From Siphonodentalium dalli (taxonomy: Eukaryota; Mollusca; Scaphopoda; Gadilida; Siphonodentaliidae), in assembly GCA_032622095.1 (NCBI GenBank), contig CP136063.1, positions 86,221,980 to 86,285,979 of the forward strand: a DNA stretch of 64,000 nt. The letters run 5' to 3'. The notes under the pieces were generated by a model. It had not been told where the DNA came from and did not search any database. It worked only from the letters and a program-made list of their open reading frames with translations. The translations under genes were made by a program, and so were the position numbers. Shown in pieces: positions 21,047 through 34,030 of this stretch. The number at the start of each line of letters is the position of its first letter. The stretch's first letter is position 1.

Positions 21047-21573
21047 TTAAAGATACGGGCGGTGTTGGCTGTGGGTATGCTGTTAAAATATTCACCTCCG
21101 TCAAAAACCGCCATAAACAAAAGGAATAGTAAGATATAGACATACTTTCTTCTTATGCCAATCAGAAATATGGCATAAACAGTATGCTATTGTCAATTTC
21201 CCCCTTTGTTATGTAAACAAAAGCAAAAAAACGTTACGTTATCTGGCTTTTGTTTAGATCCGGACATGGTAAACATAAAGAGCGTTATTTGTTACTTTTT
21301 TCCCGATAAGGAAATTATAAAGAGCGTTTATATCATTTTTGTGTGATTAACCAATAGAATTGCGCTGTGTTATGTAAGCAGAAGCACAACTTCTGTAACA
21401 CGCGCAGGCTCTTGATTACGTACACCATCGTACGCCTTGACCACAATATACTGTTTACGCGCTGATTATGTTTGGCATATGAGCGGAACTGTATATATTT
21501 TGGTGTTCCTTCTGTTGATGGCGATTTGAACAAATATAAATATTTCTGCAATGAACACCACCCGTGTCTTTAA
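21047..21573. mobile_element. TTAA MITE family 'AGATACGGGC', copy 1
   Basis: TTAA at 21047-21050 and 21570-21573. The ends are AGATACGGGCGGTG and CACCCGTGTCT. Homologous to 31199-31700; a partial copy is at about 47857-47910. Its right TTAA is also the left TTAA of the next MITE. Confidence 0.75.
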
Positions 21574-22072
21574 AGACCCAGTTAATTTTCGAACCCCCAG
21601 ATTACATTATATAAAATATATGGCATATCATATACCATTTGAAAGAGGAAGCTCCAAAACATTGTATTATCAACTGAATTATCCGGTGTAATAAACAGTG
21701 AACATGTTTTTGTTGAGTTACCGACATGTTTTTTTTATGATGAAGTTTCATCTGGTTTTGTTGTACAAAGTGTATTATTTAAAATAGAGGGCGAATAACT
21801 CTATCTTTTATAGATAGAGTTGTTACCCTTCCATTGAAAATACATTTTTAGTTTGAATTATGTTGCATTCTGGGAGCCATAACGGGGGGGGGGCTTTTTT
21901 ATTTTAGCTGTTTTCTATTTCTCTATGGGCATCTTCTGAGACACATACGTTTCAAATGGTCATGAATTATAGTATTTTAATTATATTTTATGGCAGAGAT
22001 TGTTACTAAAACCGTATATCAAGCCACTATAAAAAAAAATAATCGGTGACTCGAAAATTAAGTGGGCCTTAA
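21570..22072. mobile_element. TTAA MITE family 'GGCCCACTTAA', copy B
   Basis: Inverted relative to copy A at 1503-1960, with TTAA at 21570-21573 and 22069-22072. It holds the same internal palindrome around 21800-21825. Confidence 0.75.
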
Positions 22073-22409
22073 AGTTGCCCTAATGTGTATGCAAATCCCT
22101 GGGGAATAGATGTTCCTTCTGGCACAATGAGGTCGCCGATCATATATGGCTAAGTACTGTCCTGTGATTTGTAAATTGTTATGCTGAAGGCGAGTATTAT
22201 AGGAAACACAGTGCGTTCAACATGGACTGGGCACCCTCTGCGTGGTGACGTCATACACGATTGTGTTTCCCCCACCTTCTGATAACTTGAAATAGATGGT
22301 GCTTGCCAACTTTTTCTCCACATTAACTTATGTTTGACAATCACAATGTTATACCATTGAAAATTCTGTCTCCAGCGTCGCGAGTATCACAGGGCGTTTA
22401 ACAGGTTAT

Positions 22410-22500
22410 TTCGACCATGTCGGGGTTCGAACCCATGCCAACCTCGTCTAGCCCAGACTTCGATTATGTTATCCACGACCCATATAATCACACCACATAC
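22410..22500 (-). repeat. tRNA-like SINE head fragment
   Basis: On the minus strand a B-box-like GGGTTCGAACCCC follows a segment also found at 55866-55955. No tail is identified. Confidence 0.45.
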
Positions 22501-22513
22501 GGGAATATCATTA

Positions 22514-22727
22514 ATAACCCTGTCAGTGCCAAGTCCGATTTTTGTATCAGCCCATATTTTCTTGATAATTTTTCAAATTTATTAATTATAATAATGTGAT
22601 ACATTGATGGAAATAGCTCTTATAGCTCTTTCGTCAATGTATCACATTATTATAATCAATAAATTTGAAAAATGATCAAGGAAATATGGGTTGATACAAA
22701 AATCGGACTTGGCACTGAAAGGGTTAA
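22514..22727. mobile_element. 214-bp TTAA MITE, CAGTGCCAAGTCCGA family
   Basis: A nearly complete palindrome with ends CAGTGCCAAGTCCGATTTTT. The right flank is TTAA; the left has mutated to ATAA. Confidence 0.75.
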
Positions 22728-23414
22728 AAAGGATCCCTTTCGTCGAGAGTTGGGAAGCGTATCAGTGTGAAGATGGATTCCAATATTGACATAGAACGGG
22801 GATGACACGGATCTACCATGATATTGGAACAGCACAATGCACTTCCTCCGAAATTGACCATACGATTACTATGTATACTATGTATGTATATATAAGATGT
22901 ATGGATGCACGGACTCAGTATGAGCGATTATTGCTTCAAATGGGCTTGCTTCATGTACGGTGAGCGTGAAAACATTATCTCGATTATGGGAAATTGTAAT
23001 TTTATTAAATGTCCTATATATCTGTATGTATGCTTATATGCACTGCTAACTTGTATGGTACTCTGTTTTCTCTAAACGTGGAATTTACACAAATTATATA
23101 GTACTGACTCCTGGTCCGAACACGAATTCGTTGTAATGAAGATAGGGGGACCTCTCCAGAGAGAACATCGTTTTGGAGAGCGACAGAGGATTAATGACAT
23201 AGTGTTGACGCACGTTATTGGTTCTGCTGCATCATGGGTAATGGATATGTCACGAGCGCCGTGAATAATTCAATATTGAACGCGCTCAAAACTGATGGCC
23301 TCAGATTCATCATAACACCGATGCGCAAATAGACTTAGTCTGGTCAAGATGGCAGGTATCATACAAAGATATCCTCGCTACTTTCTCCAGCGTGGAAACT
23401 AGCCAGCCTTAATC
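22728..23414. other. No supported feature
   Basis: Nothing beyond ordinary AT-rich sequence. Confidence 0.45.
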
Positions 23415-23803
23415 TTAACCCTTTCATGGCTGGAGCTTCCTGAATAGTCCATTGGCTGGTAGGACACCTCATGCACACCAGTACTCAACTTCTTTGGTAT
23501 TTGCATGTACCCTAATGTGTATTCAGGAAAAATGGCATCGAAATTAAATCACTTACGTGGAATCATATCATTTTCCCCATGCACCCCATCATGATAAAAA
23601 AAAATGGAAACCGAGTATAAGGCTAAACTTTAACTCACTAGGACCCAAAATAGTTGCTGCTAACATCAGTTTTCCTGAACAATACACATTAGGGTAGGCC
23701 TACATGCAAATACCAAAGAAGTTGAGTAGTGAGGGGTGCATAAGGTGTTCTACCAACCCATGGACTAGAACTGTTGCGAAAACCATGAGCCAATGGATTA
23801 TCT
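23415..23803. mobile_element. Probable TTAA foldback element with decayed right end
   Basis: TTAA and CCCTTTCATGGCTGGAG at the left. The arm text ACTTCTTTGGTATTTGCATG (about 23489) recurs inverted at about 23701-23720. The right terminus is eroded, so the end is approximate. Confidence 0.5.
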
Positions 23804-23835
23804 GATACATGTATAAGCAAGTTTCCCATATGGAG

Positions 23836-23956
23836 CCTCGCATATATAAGAGAATACATTGGCCCAACAATATTTACCTTGACCTTGTAAGCCAGTGCAT
23901 TTTCTTATTAATGCGAAATGCGAGAATCGCGTACACATATAAGAGAATGCACTGGC
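23836..23956. repeat. Diverged hairpin of the GCCAATGCATTCTC type
   Basis: A half-hairpin at 23836-23865 is followed by a degenerate complete hairpin at 23891-23956. Confidence 0.6.
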
Positions 23957-25830
23957 ATGGGATATTTAATGCTGCTCCAGCGCGGGTCCTGTCATAAACG
24001 GGTTTTAAAGATCCGTAGCGGTTTGAAGCCTGAAACTATGATCGCTTGTTACATCCCGATCATGACCGGATAATCAAATTAGGTTGACATATCCGTCTAT
24101 CTCTTCCTAAACACGTTTTATATAATTTCAGGGGTATAAAATAATAGCTATGAGTCGAAGACCCGTCAGGAAACGCTTCTATCAATTAATATTGATATTA
24201 TATCGATATTTTCTTAAATAATGCGATATCAATTGGGATATTTTTTCGTTACTATTTTTATAATTTTAAATAGAGTTATTCCGCATGGTATACGCCCCAA
24301 ACGAACGCGAGCCCAAAAAAATACAAATTGATTGTAATAATAATAAATATTTTTTATATAGCGCTTTATCCCAGATGGCCCAGAGCGTTTGTATGTATAT
24401 TATACCAGAAACTTCGAAATAAAATCAATACTTATTGATAGATGCGTTTCCAGACAGGGGTCTTGGGTTAATATTTATTATTTTATACCCAGAAAACTAT
24501 ATAAAACGAGATAGAGTCTGATAGACCATCTTTAAGCACTGCTATATGCCACATAAAAACTTATTTCAAGTCAAAGAACTGAAAAAATCTGGTCCCGACA
24601 TCATGATGATTACGACGATGATGATGATGATGATGATGATGATGATACAATAGAAGAGATCAGAAGAAAGTGATGATGCTGATGATGCTAATGATAGAAG
24701 TTGTCAATGTTATGTGGTGGTGAAGTCTGCGAACATATGAGATGAGAGCGAACTGAATTTCAGTGTATATCTTGAATCAAGCTCTTTCTTTCGTGAGTAC
24801 CATTTGTGGCAGACACCATGAGGTGCTGGTTATGGACATATTTCGCCTGGTGCGCAGTGATATCTAAATCAGATATAAACCCTTACATACTAAATACTCA
24901 TTGACGAGGAGTTCCCTTATATTAGTAACTGTTCAGATAATAAGGTATGTCGTTAGGTGAACTTATTATATGAACATTTCCCACCAGATATGAAAATCAT
25001 TCAGCACTTCTATTATCTTTTTGTCTGTCTGTCTGTCGTCTGCTAATTTTTACTGATCATTCCTCACCAATGTATAGAATCGTTCTGCACTTGTATCATC
25101 TCTTTTTCTCTCTCGGTCGTCTGCTCATTTTTGTTGTTGAACACCTCTCCCGATTAATGAAGGACCATTCAAATGAATACTTTTATAGATGAGTGGGAGA
25201 ATCCATTTATTATAGAAAAGGTCTTGATTAGGCACATGTGACAACTGCGATTCGGAAAAAAACGAGTCATGGACGAAATCACGTACATGTGGACGGCGGT
25301 CTTTGCATTCACATCATCCAAGGCAGATTTTGTCAAACTGTAGTGAAACTTGATGCAAATAGAATGGCCACTGAAGCGGAGCTCACTGCGCTGGAAAGAT
25401 ACGGGTATTTTATTATAATAATTTCACGCAAATTGCTATCTAACTAATTAGCATATTGTGGTAATTACATCTCATATCGTGCTCGATTTTGCGCACCATC
25501 TTGATACCGACACGAGACAGACACGCCTGTGTGGGCACGACTTTAACCCCTCCCAACACAGTCGTATACGCAGACGATAACCACTCCCACCGGCTCGTAA
25601 ACGGACATGAGACAGACACGCATGTGTGAGCACGAATATAATGGTTGGGGAATTTTTTGTTTTAGAACAATAGTAGCATATGTTTCTATATTTAGTGAAA
25701 TTGCTATAAGATGGAAATTTGGAAAGCTTGTCAGTTTGGAAATAAATTTCCAATTGGGGGGGGGGGGGGTCGGACGGACCTCATAATCACAGGTGCGCAT
25801 GAGGTTCCCAGTCCCATGGTATTAAATATA
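23957..25830. other. Gene-free DNA with a GAT microsatellite
   Basis: A (GAT)n run at about 24616-24645 and ATG/GAT repeats up to about 24695. No exon or RNA gene is supported. Confidence 0.5.
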
Positions 25831-26100
25831 TGTGCTCAGTTTCAAGACGAGCATCGCTAGGGCATGGCAAAATACGGCCGTGGTAATTCCAAAAAATGGT
25901 CATAACTCTGGTGAAAATTGGCGTGCGGAACCCAAATTCGAATTTGATATGTATTTTGTGCTAGTAAACCTACATACCAACTCCATTCAATTTAGAAGTA
26001 CTAAAGTTATCACCCGGAAGGCAAAGGCGAAAGGAAGGATGGACGGACGGACGGACAAACCAATAACATAATACGCCCGTCTTTTTTTAAACGGGCGTAT
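25831..26100 (+). repeat. Repeat end with GGAC run and terminal hairpin
   Basis: A (GGAC)n run at about 26039-26055 is followed by the hairpin ATACGCCCGTC...GACGGGCGTAT-like at 26071-26100. This looks like the 3' end of a dispersed repeat, class unknown. Confidence 0.4.
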
Positions 26101-26394
26101 ACAAATTGACTGATAAATGAAGGAATACAAGCTCCGACAAAGTTGGGTCCAGGAACATCCCAATCTCGAGTTATCAAGTAGCAATTAAGATTTTTGTTCA
26201 AACATCTATTCGTCGGTGTCTCGGCATAAAATCACACCGAACTTGGGTTCTATAATACTTTCAGTCATCACCGGTGACACGTGTATGTTGAAATTTGCTT
26301 AACTTTGTTGTTATATATAACTTCATAAAAATCGTTCTCTGGTGACCGGATGTTTGTTGCCCACTGTACGGACAGTATAATAAAACTCCGACAG

Positions 26395-26930
26395 TACAAC
26401 ACAGCTTCGGATATATGCTGTTTTGGACAGAGTCCCGTCCCGTTACTCTTCTGCTACTTCTAGACTTTACGCCCAGAATCGTGGGCGGGAGTTATCTTGC
26501 TTGTATGTCTTCGGTTTAGGTGAAATGGACGACTTGCGTATGTGATCATATATTGAGGGCAGCCTTTCCCAAGCATGATGATCAAGAAGATCAGAGGTCC
26601 GTTGAATGTCACAGCAACGAGATTTATAAGTAAACAAAGCTTTGTTTTCCAGAGAATTTCGATTTATCAAAAAATGTATGTAAACAATATATTAAACGAT
26701 CGTATCACCACTTTACCTTTTTCTATCACGGTAAATGATATATCATTTTGAAGACATCGCGGGCATGTCAGATGATTAATCACATTCATGAGTTCACGTG
26801 AATTCCCGGCCCCCACGTATTAACGTAGTATGTCTTTTAAATTAAAGTATGTTATAGAAGAGTATATAACGGGAAGGGACTTGGTCCAAAGCATCATCAA
26901 CCCAACCGATATCCCAAAGATGTCATGGGC
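26395..26930. mobile_element. Inverted-end element related to 60440-61022
   Basis: Shared text includes ACAGAGTCCCGTCCCGTTAC and TCCAGAGAATTTCGATT, in the opposite orientation to the intronic copy. The outer ends are degenerate. Confidence 0.5.
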
Positions 26931-27199
26931 CGGGAAGATATTGGTCTATGATTAACCAAGCACCGCGAAAATGACGACTTTGGAAAAATAAATGTACATT
27001 TTCTTAACACCATCATTGTGCCCCATCAGCATCATAGCATATTAACAGGACCAGATAACCAGGAGTAATAACGGCCAATTGTATGTCGGTTATCCGGAAG
27101 TTAAATAAATCTCAGTGTATACCAAGTGCAGATGTTGAAAACCACGTCATAATGCCCCAACATCGACCACCAAAACCAAAGCCGCGTGATCATCAGGCC

Positions 27200-27820
27200 T
27201 GGGAGCAAGGTGCCTGACATTTGCAGAATGAGGTACACAGAGGGTGACTTTAGTGACGCTATTCCGAATAGCGGTATAGCATCACTAAATTCACCCGCTG
27301 GGGACCTCATTCTGCTTAGGCCTCATCTTCTCTGGAAAGTATCTTTATTTTTAAATCAACAAGTGTTTTAGTTTCTAAAGAAACTTCTTTTAGATTCTTT
27401 TACTCTTTTTTAATTTAGTTTCTCAATATCCCCAAATTTGGCAGACGACACAATGCATAATCGAGGTTCCAAATGGTTGCACATCACAATATTCACCATC
27501 TGGGAACTTCAGTCTGAGTTTATAGGTATCCCATAGCAGATGAGACCATGCATAATGAGGCCCCATAGAGTGAATTTGACTATGCTAGCCAATATCCCGA
27601 AATTGGCAGACGATATATATATAGTGCATATTTGAGGTTCCCAATGGTTGCACATCACAATATTCACCATCGGGGAACTTCAGTCTGAGTCTTTATGTCT
27701 CCCATAGCAGATGAGGCCCTGCAGAATGAGGTCGCCAGAGGGTGAATTTGGCTAAGCTAGCCCGCTGTGCGGGCGTCACTAAATTCACCCTCTGGAGACC
27801 TCATTCTGCAAATGTCCGGC
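27200..27820. mobile_element. Composite foldback element of the GAATGAGGTCCCC family
   Basis: Hairpins of the AGAATGAGGT type lie at about 27218-27316 and 27724-27809, enclosing about 400 bp that itself contains repeats ('aatattcaccatc' at about 27488 and 27659). The overall plan matches 44094-44543. Confidence 0.65.
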
Positions 27821-28206
27821 GCCTTATTGTCAGGCGACAACTCGACTCTGAGCGCGTGTGACTAAATATTTTCATTTCTTTATACCTTCGTTGATTATTG
27901 GGGTCGTCAATATCCATGCGATTTTAAGTTGGAATAAATTTCACTTTAAATCCACTCAATATACCTTCATTATAACTCTTTTCAATTCAAATCACGTCGT
28001 GTGAAGAAATTAATTTAATTGAAAATTAGTGCGCCTCGTGAGGAATGCATTCACATGTCACAGCATTGATGAAGTGCGCTGTACGGATAATGAAAGCAAA
28101 GGCGTCACAAAGCACGCAATCTGGTTACGATATAATTCGAAGGTATCGTAATATGAATATTATCGCAAATTCCAATCAAACATACCCATATCTCGATCCA
28201 CTCTTG

Positions 28207-28668
28207 TAGGTTACAAGGAACTAATTATGTTGAATTATCGTTCTTGGAAAAATACAGGGACACAATTCTACGGGTTAAAAATATCCCTGGCCGCTGAATC
28301 AGCGGCGCTGATCGGTGTATTATCATGAGGAAATTAAATGCCTAAAAATTTTAAATAGGAATTTTCTGATCTAATCATGTAGATAGTGAATATGAACTAT
28401 GTTTATTATTGTCGGAATTTGGGATGAGAAATGAATTAAGGGTTGGTGAATTTTTTATTTCAATATTTACTGCTGAAATGACGGTAGTAATGAAAACGGG
28501 AAATTTTTAACTGGAAACGCTCCGGTACCCCGAATATTTTTTCAGTTCAAATTATGTTCCTGTTTTTTTTTCCGAATTGAAGGGGAAATTGTACAAATTA
28601 TTCGAATCCTGCGTGTGTTGAGACATAAATGTTAGCACTACGGCCTATAATTAGTTCTTTGTAACCTA
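28207..28668. mobile_element. MITE with GGTTACAAGG ends, copy 1
   Basis: Inverted ends TAGGTTACAAGGAACTAATT and AATTAGTTCTTTGTAACCTA. Uninterrupted copy; position 28436-28439 (TTAA) is the empty site for the insertion seen in copy 2. Confidence 0.7.
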
Positions 28669-28929
28669 TAGAGGCAGAAAAATTCATATTTCGAATATCG
28701 TTCAATCTTCAGTGCATGGAATTTGAAGGCATTGGTAGACACAACATGTATTGTTTTTTAGAGTTATTGTGTTTTAACGCCATGTGGACCTATTTTCAGA
28801 TCAGGCGAGACAATGATTAACACTTCAACTTCAACTTTGTCGGGAGGCGTAATATTCTGAAAATCACCAATTGTGTACCCTTTAATGTCAAAAATAGCAC
28901 AATCGATGTGATAGAAGTTTGGCCGTGGC

Positions 28930-29830
28930 TAAAGAACGGTATACGGCTCTTTAGTACCAAACGCTAAAGAGCGGTATACCGCGCTTTAGCTATATGGGCC
29001 TGATACGCTAATTAACGGTATACCGCTCTTTAGCGTTTGGTGCTAAAGAACGGTATACTGCTCTTTAGTGACAAACGCTAAAGGAATCAGGGAGCTAAAT
29101 GTGTTCCAGAGTCGGGGAGCGAGTACACCGTGGAATGCTAAAGGTGAAGGTAACTGAATAATGACCTTCACCTGATACATGCGACACGTTATTAAAGGAT
29201 GACATCGCGTTTATTTGATTGTACATAATATCTAAATAATTTAAACTGGTGAATGAATGGGGGAATGGATTTTTGTGAGCGGGAAATTTATTTAACTGGC
29301 TGCTGTAGTTCTGGGTTTTTCCAGATCAAATTTGGCTGTGAGATAGCCCTGTCGTAGACTTGGGGATTTATTTAAAAAAGTAAACACATGACCTATGATT
29401 GTTCTTGCATTTTCGTGATCAACTGGTGTCAATCTAGCTGGGTAAACATCACTGGTATGGCCTGCAGACTTCAATTCAGTGAATTTGGCCGAAACGTTAA
29501 CACTGTCGCCTATGGGAAACCATTTAGTTCAGTGATTCCTAAAGAGCGGTATACCGCGCTTTAGCTATATGGGCCTGATACGCTAATGAACGGTATACCA
29601 CTCTTTAGCGTTTGGTGCTAAAGAACGGTATACTGCTCCTTAGCCCTCGGTGCCAAAGAGCGGTCCAGGTTGGATGAGCGGCACGTGCGTTGCCAAGATA
29701 TTTTGCGCATTGCGCCAACACATAACGTTATAATCCGTACCGCTCTTTAGCCCTCATCACTAAAGAGCGGTATATACCGTTCTTTAGCCCTCAGTACTAA
29801 AGAGCGGTATACCGTTCTGTAGCCACTTCG
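28930..29830. repeat. Array of AAAGAGCGGTATACCG inverted repeats
   Basis: Many short palindromes with the core CGGTATACCG flanked by CTAAAGA/TCTTTAG, partly in units of about 117 bp (29000-29083 resumes at 29540-29660). A 456-bp element interrupts the array. Confidence 0.8.
29084..29539. mobile_element. 456-bp non-autonomous element with 5-bp duplication, copy 2
   Basis: Flanked by TAAAG at 29079-29083 and 29540-29544. Homologous to 19983-20431 over its length and inserted in the CGGTATACCG array. Confidence 0.75.
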
Positions 29831-30983
29831 TAGAAGTTTCTCTGATCAATAGGATTTCGACTCAAACTCCTGAAACGTACATAAATTTAAAGGGGCACCC
29901 GCCTATCATTAAACCAAATCATCGTTCGAATGTTGAAATTTCGAGAGGGGGCGGGGGGGGGGGGGGGGGGGGTCGGAAAAAAAATTCAGGCACGTATGGC
30001 ATTTTTTCCCTTTCGATAATTTTTTGTACCCACCCACCCCCACCGCCAATTTTTTTCCGTTTTCGGCAGTTTTTTCCGACCATTTCTTAACACCCACCCC
30101 CCTTTTAACACTAAAACAGATATTTGCGGGGGGGATTCATTGTAAACAGCTGTATATGAATTTCAGTGCATACTATTTATCATGGATGTTAACATGGACA
30201 TGTAAATAGAAATGAGTCATTTTGAGGTCATTCGGCCAAAAAAACATGGCTGTCAGCGGCCATCTTGGATTTCAAAATTTGCAACAAAATACAACACGAT
30301 AACTGCCTGCAGTCAGTTTACCAGTTAGATTTACATTATTTCTCTCATTCAAAGTGGTTTTGAAGCCCAACTCATTGCCAAAACACTAAAAAAACAAGCA
30401 GGAATGTTCATTTTAGTTGCGGAAAAAATTGCTTGTTGGTGGCTTTGACCACCCACCCACCCCGGCATTCACCCCCCCCCCCCCCCCCACCCAGAGGAGG
30501 AGTATTTCAAATTCAATTAAATATGGTATTAGTCAAAATGAGACAAATTCCTTAAGGCGTCTGGTAGATGTGCGAAGCTAGTTTCCAAAACTTATGCATA
30601 AGCCTTTCTATGTGCGCGTTATGTACGCGAATCGAATTTGACAAATGAAATTATGAGTGTGGTAACATTTCTTGGCATAATATTCCCATTAGTGAGTGCG
30701 TGGGTACGGGACATGTGACATTATACGGTATATACATCTATGACATGCGTAGCAAGAGGCATTGGTCCCTTTTCGGTCAGACAGAAATTTCAGGATGCGA
30801 TCATTGGTGTCTTTATTACCCCAAAAATTAGGCTAATTTCAATACGAGGTATGTTGGTTAAAGTACCACTGATAGGTAATCGAATGGCCAATGAACACTA
30901 GATTTATATTGTATCACTGAAAAGCTTTTCTGTGTAAAATTGGTGCGGTTTCCATGATGAGAGTTCGATTTCCCTTGCAATTA
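29831..30983. other. Gene-free DNA with poly-G and poly-C runs
   Basis: G-run at about 29945-29971 and C-run at about 30473-30490, facing each other across G/C-skewed DNA, possibly the ends of an old element. No gene is supported. Confidence 0.45.
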
Positions 30984-31945
30984 TAGGTTACAAGGGACTA
31001 ATTATGTTGAATTATCGTTCTTGGAAAAATATAGGGACACTATTTTACAGGTTAAAAAATCCCAGACAGCTGATTGGTGTATTATCTTCAGAAAAATTAA
31101 ATGCCTAAATTTTTTTAATATTCATTTCCTGATCAGACCATGTAGATATTGAATATGAACTATGTTTATTATTATGGGAATTTGGGATGATAAATGAATT
31201 AAAGGTACGGTTGGCCTTGGCGGTGGGTATCCTGTGAAAATATTTCCACCCGTCAAAAACCGCCACAAACAGAAAGAACAACAAAATGTAGACAGACTTT
31301 GTCCGTATACAAATAAGAAATATCGCATAAACAGTATGTTATTGTCATATCTTTGACCATTGTTATGTAAACAAAACCATAAAAAGTAACTTTTCTGGTG
31401 TTTGTTTATATTATGATGGTAAACATAAAGAGCGTTCTTTGTTGGTGAATTCCTGATATGGAACTAATAAAGAGCGTTTATGCCATTTGTGTGTGATTAT
31501 CCAGCAGCATTGTGCTGTCTTCTGTAACACAATCAGGCTCTTGCTTAGGTAAAATATAGTAAATCTGTATGATAACATGCTGTTTACGCGATGATCATGG
31601 TATATATGAACGAAACTGTATGCGTTTAAATGTTTTTCTGTTTACGGTGATTGGAACAAATATGAATATTTTCGACAACTAAGGCCTCACGTGCCTTTAA
31701 GGGTTGGTGAATTTTTTCTCTCTCAAAATTTACTGCTGAACTACTGAGGGTAGATTTGAAAGCGGGAAATTTGGAACTGGAAACGCTCCGGTACCCAGAA
31801 TATTTTTTCAGTTCAAATTATGTCCCAGGTTTGGTTCTTTGAATTGAAGGGAAATTGTACAAATTATTCGAATCATGAGCGTGTTGGGACATAATGTTAA
31901 CACTACGGCCTATATATGGGAAATAATTAGTTCCTTGTAACCTGT
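30984..31945. mobile_element. MITE with GGTTACAAGG ends, copy 2, interrupted
   Basis: Homologous to 28207-28668 but split at its TTAA by the 500-bp element at 31199-31700. The right end is CCTTGTAACC. Confidence 0.7.
31199..31700. mobile_element. TTAA MITE family 'AGATACGGGC', copy 2
   Basis: TTAA at 31199-31202 and 31697-31700. It is inserted into the GGTTACAAGG MITE, whose intact relative has one TTAA at the same point. The ends are AGGTACGG and CACGTGCCT. Confidence 0.8.
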
Positions 31946-32559
31946 AGCCGTTATATAGACACATTATACATATGGTATGCAGCCAATATAGAATTTGAAT
32001 GTTGCAATAAAAGCTTGTGTAACTCTTATACGCAGCGATCTGTTGCAGTGCCTTGCGTAAAGTGCATAAGATAAGAACAAACACAACAAAAACAATGTAA
32101 TCACATCAAAACACAATATCAATTCTTGATCGTCGGGGTAGAAGTTGGTTCAAAACATGTTTTAACATGGACAATTCAGACCAGATTCATTGGGGAGTTT
32201 TAGTTAATGAAACGAAAGTTGTAAAATGTATACAATTAACTTGACCGTGTTTGCATAACCTTTCTAGTCTGAACGCCGGACGTGGTGGTTTCGGAATAGT
32301 CAATCTTGTCGCAATGAAGCTTCGGAATAATAGCTAGACCATGAAATATGAGGATTCTCGTTCGCGCCTGAAATTTCATGAAAATATTAAACACACCAGA
32401 GGAACTAGAATGCACTCAGAGAGATGCCAACGTGTGCAAAAATGTAATAAAAAATAATTAAAAAAATAATTTCACTGTATTTTACTTAATTTATTTAATT
32501 TAATTTAATTTAATGTTAGCAAAAAAAGACAATTACAATCTTCAATAATTTTATTTAGG
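31946..32559. other. No supported feature
   Basis: AT-rich, with a short TTTAA repeat near 32490-32512. Confidence 0.45.
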
Positions 32560-32721
32560 GGATAACAGTGTGGTGTTTTGTGATTTCGGAAAGGTACATG
32601 GCGAATATACTGTGGCAAATTTAGTTAATGGGCGACGGCGGAAGCGGAGCCCATTAACGGGTATTTGCCACAGTATATTCGCCATGTACCTTTCCGAAAT
32701 CACACCACACTGTTATCCCCA
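32560..32721. repeat. 162-bp hairpin
   Basis: Nearly perfect arms (GGGGATAACAGTGTGGTGTT and its complement) around a 25-30-bp GC-rich loop. A diverged half copy is at about 33148-33225. Confidence 0.8.
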
Positions 32722-33580
32722 TTCTAATGCTCTTCGAACTTAAAAATGTTATTTAGACAAACAAATGGCTCGTAATTATCAACGAAATGTGCGGCCATAG
32801 AAAACACTCAGCCAATTCACGACTTTTTATTTTAAATTTAATGCGCTAGATAAAATATAGTCCCCCAATTACCATCACTCTTATCGTTAAAAATACTGAT
32901 AAACATGAAAAATTGCCACCTCAAATAGAAATAAATATGCACAACAATTAATTTCTGCATGTACCTGATGTCTTTTTCAGATGTTTACCACTTACAAATT
33001 GCGGTTTTGATTTTACCGCGATCTTGAAGTTGAATTGAAACAATGGGAAATTGTTTACTCACTGCGATGTATTTCACGCCATGTCTGTCGCGGTTTCATG
33101 TCAAGAAATTTGATCAAATGATATTGAGACACTGACATTGGTGGGGTATAACGTTGTGGTGTTTTCTATTTTATGAAAGTACATGTATACATGTAGGGCG
33201 AATGTACTGACTGTCAATTTTTTTTTTCGACAAAAGCCACATCGCTGGTTTGTTTATATAGCAACGAGCTAGTAACGGAAGTCAGTGCCAAGGGCGTCAA
33301 CTCTATAATTTACTCCGTAACGTCGCCGGCATGTACTGCGTAAGGGTGACGTCATGGAGTGAAATCGGTAGGGTGACACCAACCTACGAATCGGACTGAT
33401 CGCCATACTGTTGCGCGAGCGCACGTAATGACTCTCCCACTGAGACTGAGTACATGCCCGAAACGCACTTGGGTGATAAATTTGGTAAAATAAGTTCAAA
33501 CCGATGCCGTAATTGTATGTTCACTGACGACCATAAGTTGAAGAAATGGAGGACATTTTTCCCACAGACGGTCTAACGGC
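32722..33580. other. No supported gene
   Basis: It contains only the half hairpin noted at about 33148. No exon-like frames are convincing. Confidence 0.45.
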
Positions 33581-33589
33581 AGAAGGATG

Positions 33590-34030
33590 GTGGACAGGAT
33601 GAGTCTGATCCCAGAAGGCACAAGCCACATATCCTCGCACAAATACGCACATAATCGACCTATAATGTGAAACAGGTACATAATATGATTATATACGTTA
33701 TATCGTTTCATGACGCGGCCACGGTGAAAACACATGTTAAAGAGCGTACACCCGAGCAGTCGTGAGTTGGCTTATTTGTGTCATTGTCCGCACATAATCT
33801 GCTTAGAATTTCCCTCATTATGAGTTGATATTGATAATGTGACTAAAACGCTCCCATTTTCAGCACATTATCGACTCAACATGGGGTGATTCTGAGCAGA
33901 TTATTTACCTACAACAAGTTCTATTATAAGCAGATAATGTGCTGGTTTTCCAGAGAACGGGCACGCACAATTGTCACTGGTTCCCATCGGAGGGGGTAGT
34001 TTAGATAATGTGCAAGGGCAACCAATAGAA
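33590..34030. repeat. Copy of the 'TCGTTTCATGACGCGGCCAC' repeat family
   Basis: It shares CACATATCCTCGCACAAATA-like text with 37245 and the TAAGCAGATAATGTGCTG motif with 37900-38180. It represents one arm of the foldback element at 37240-38360. Confidence 0.6.

Noticed and set aside
26010-26201. ORFs across the GGAC run and GACGGGCGTAT hairpin
   Set aside because: Low-complexity repeat tail with no coding features.
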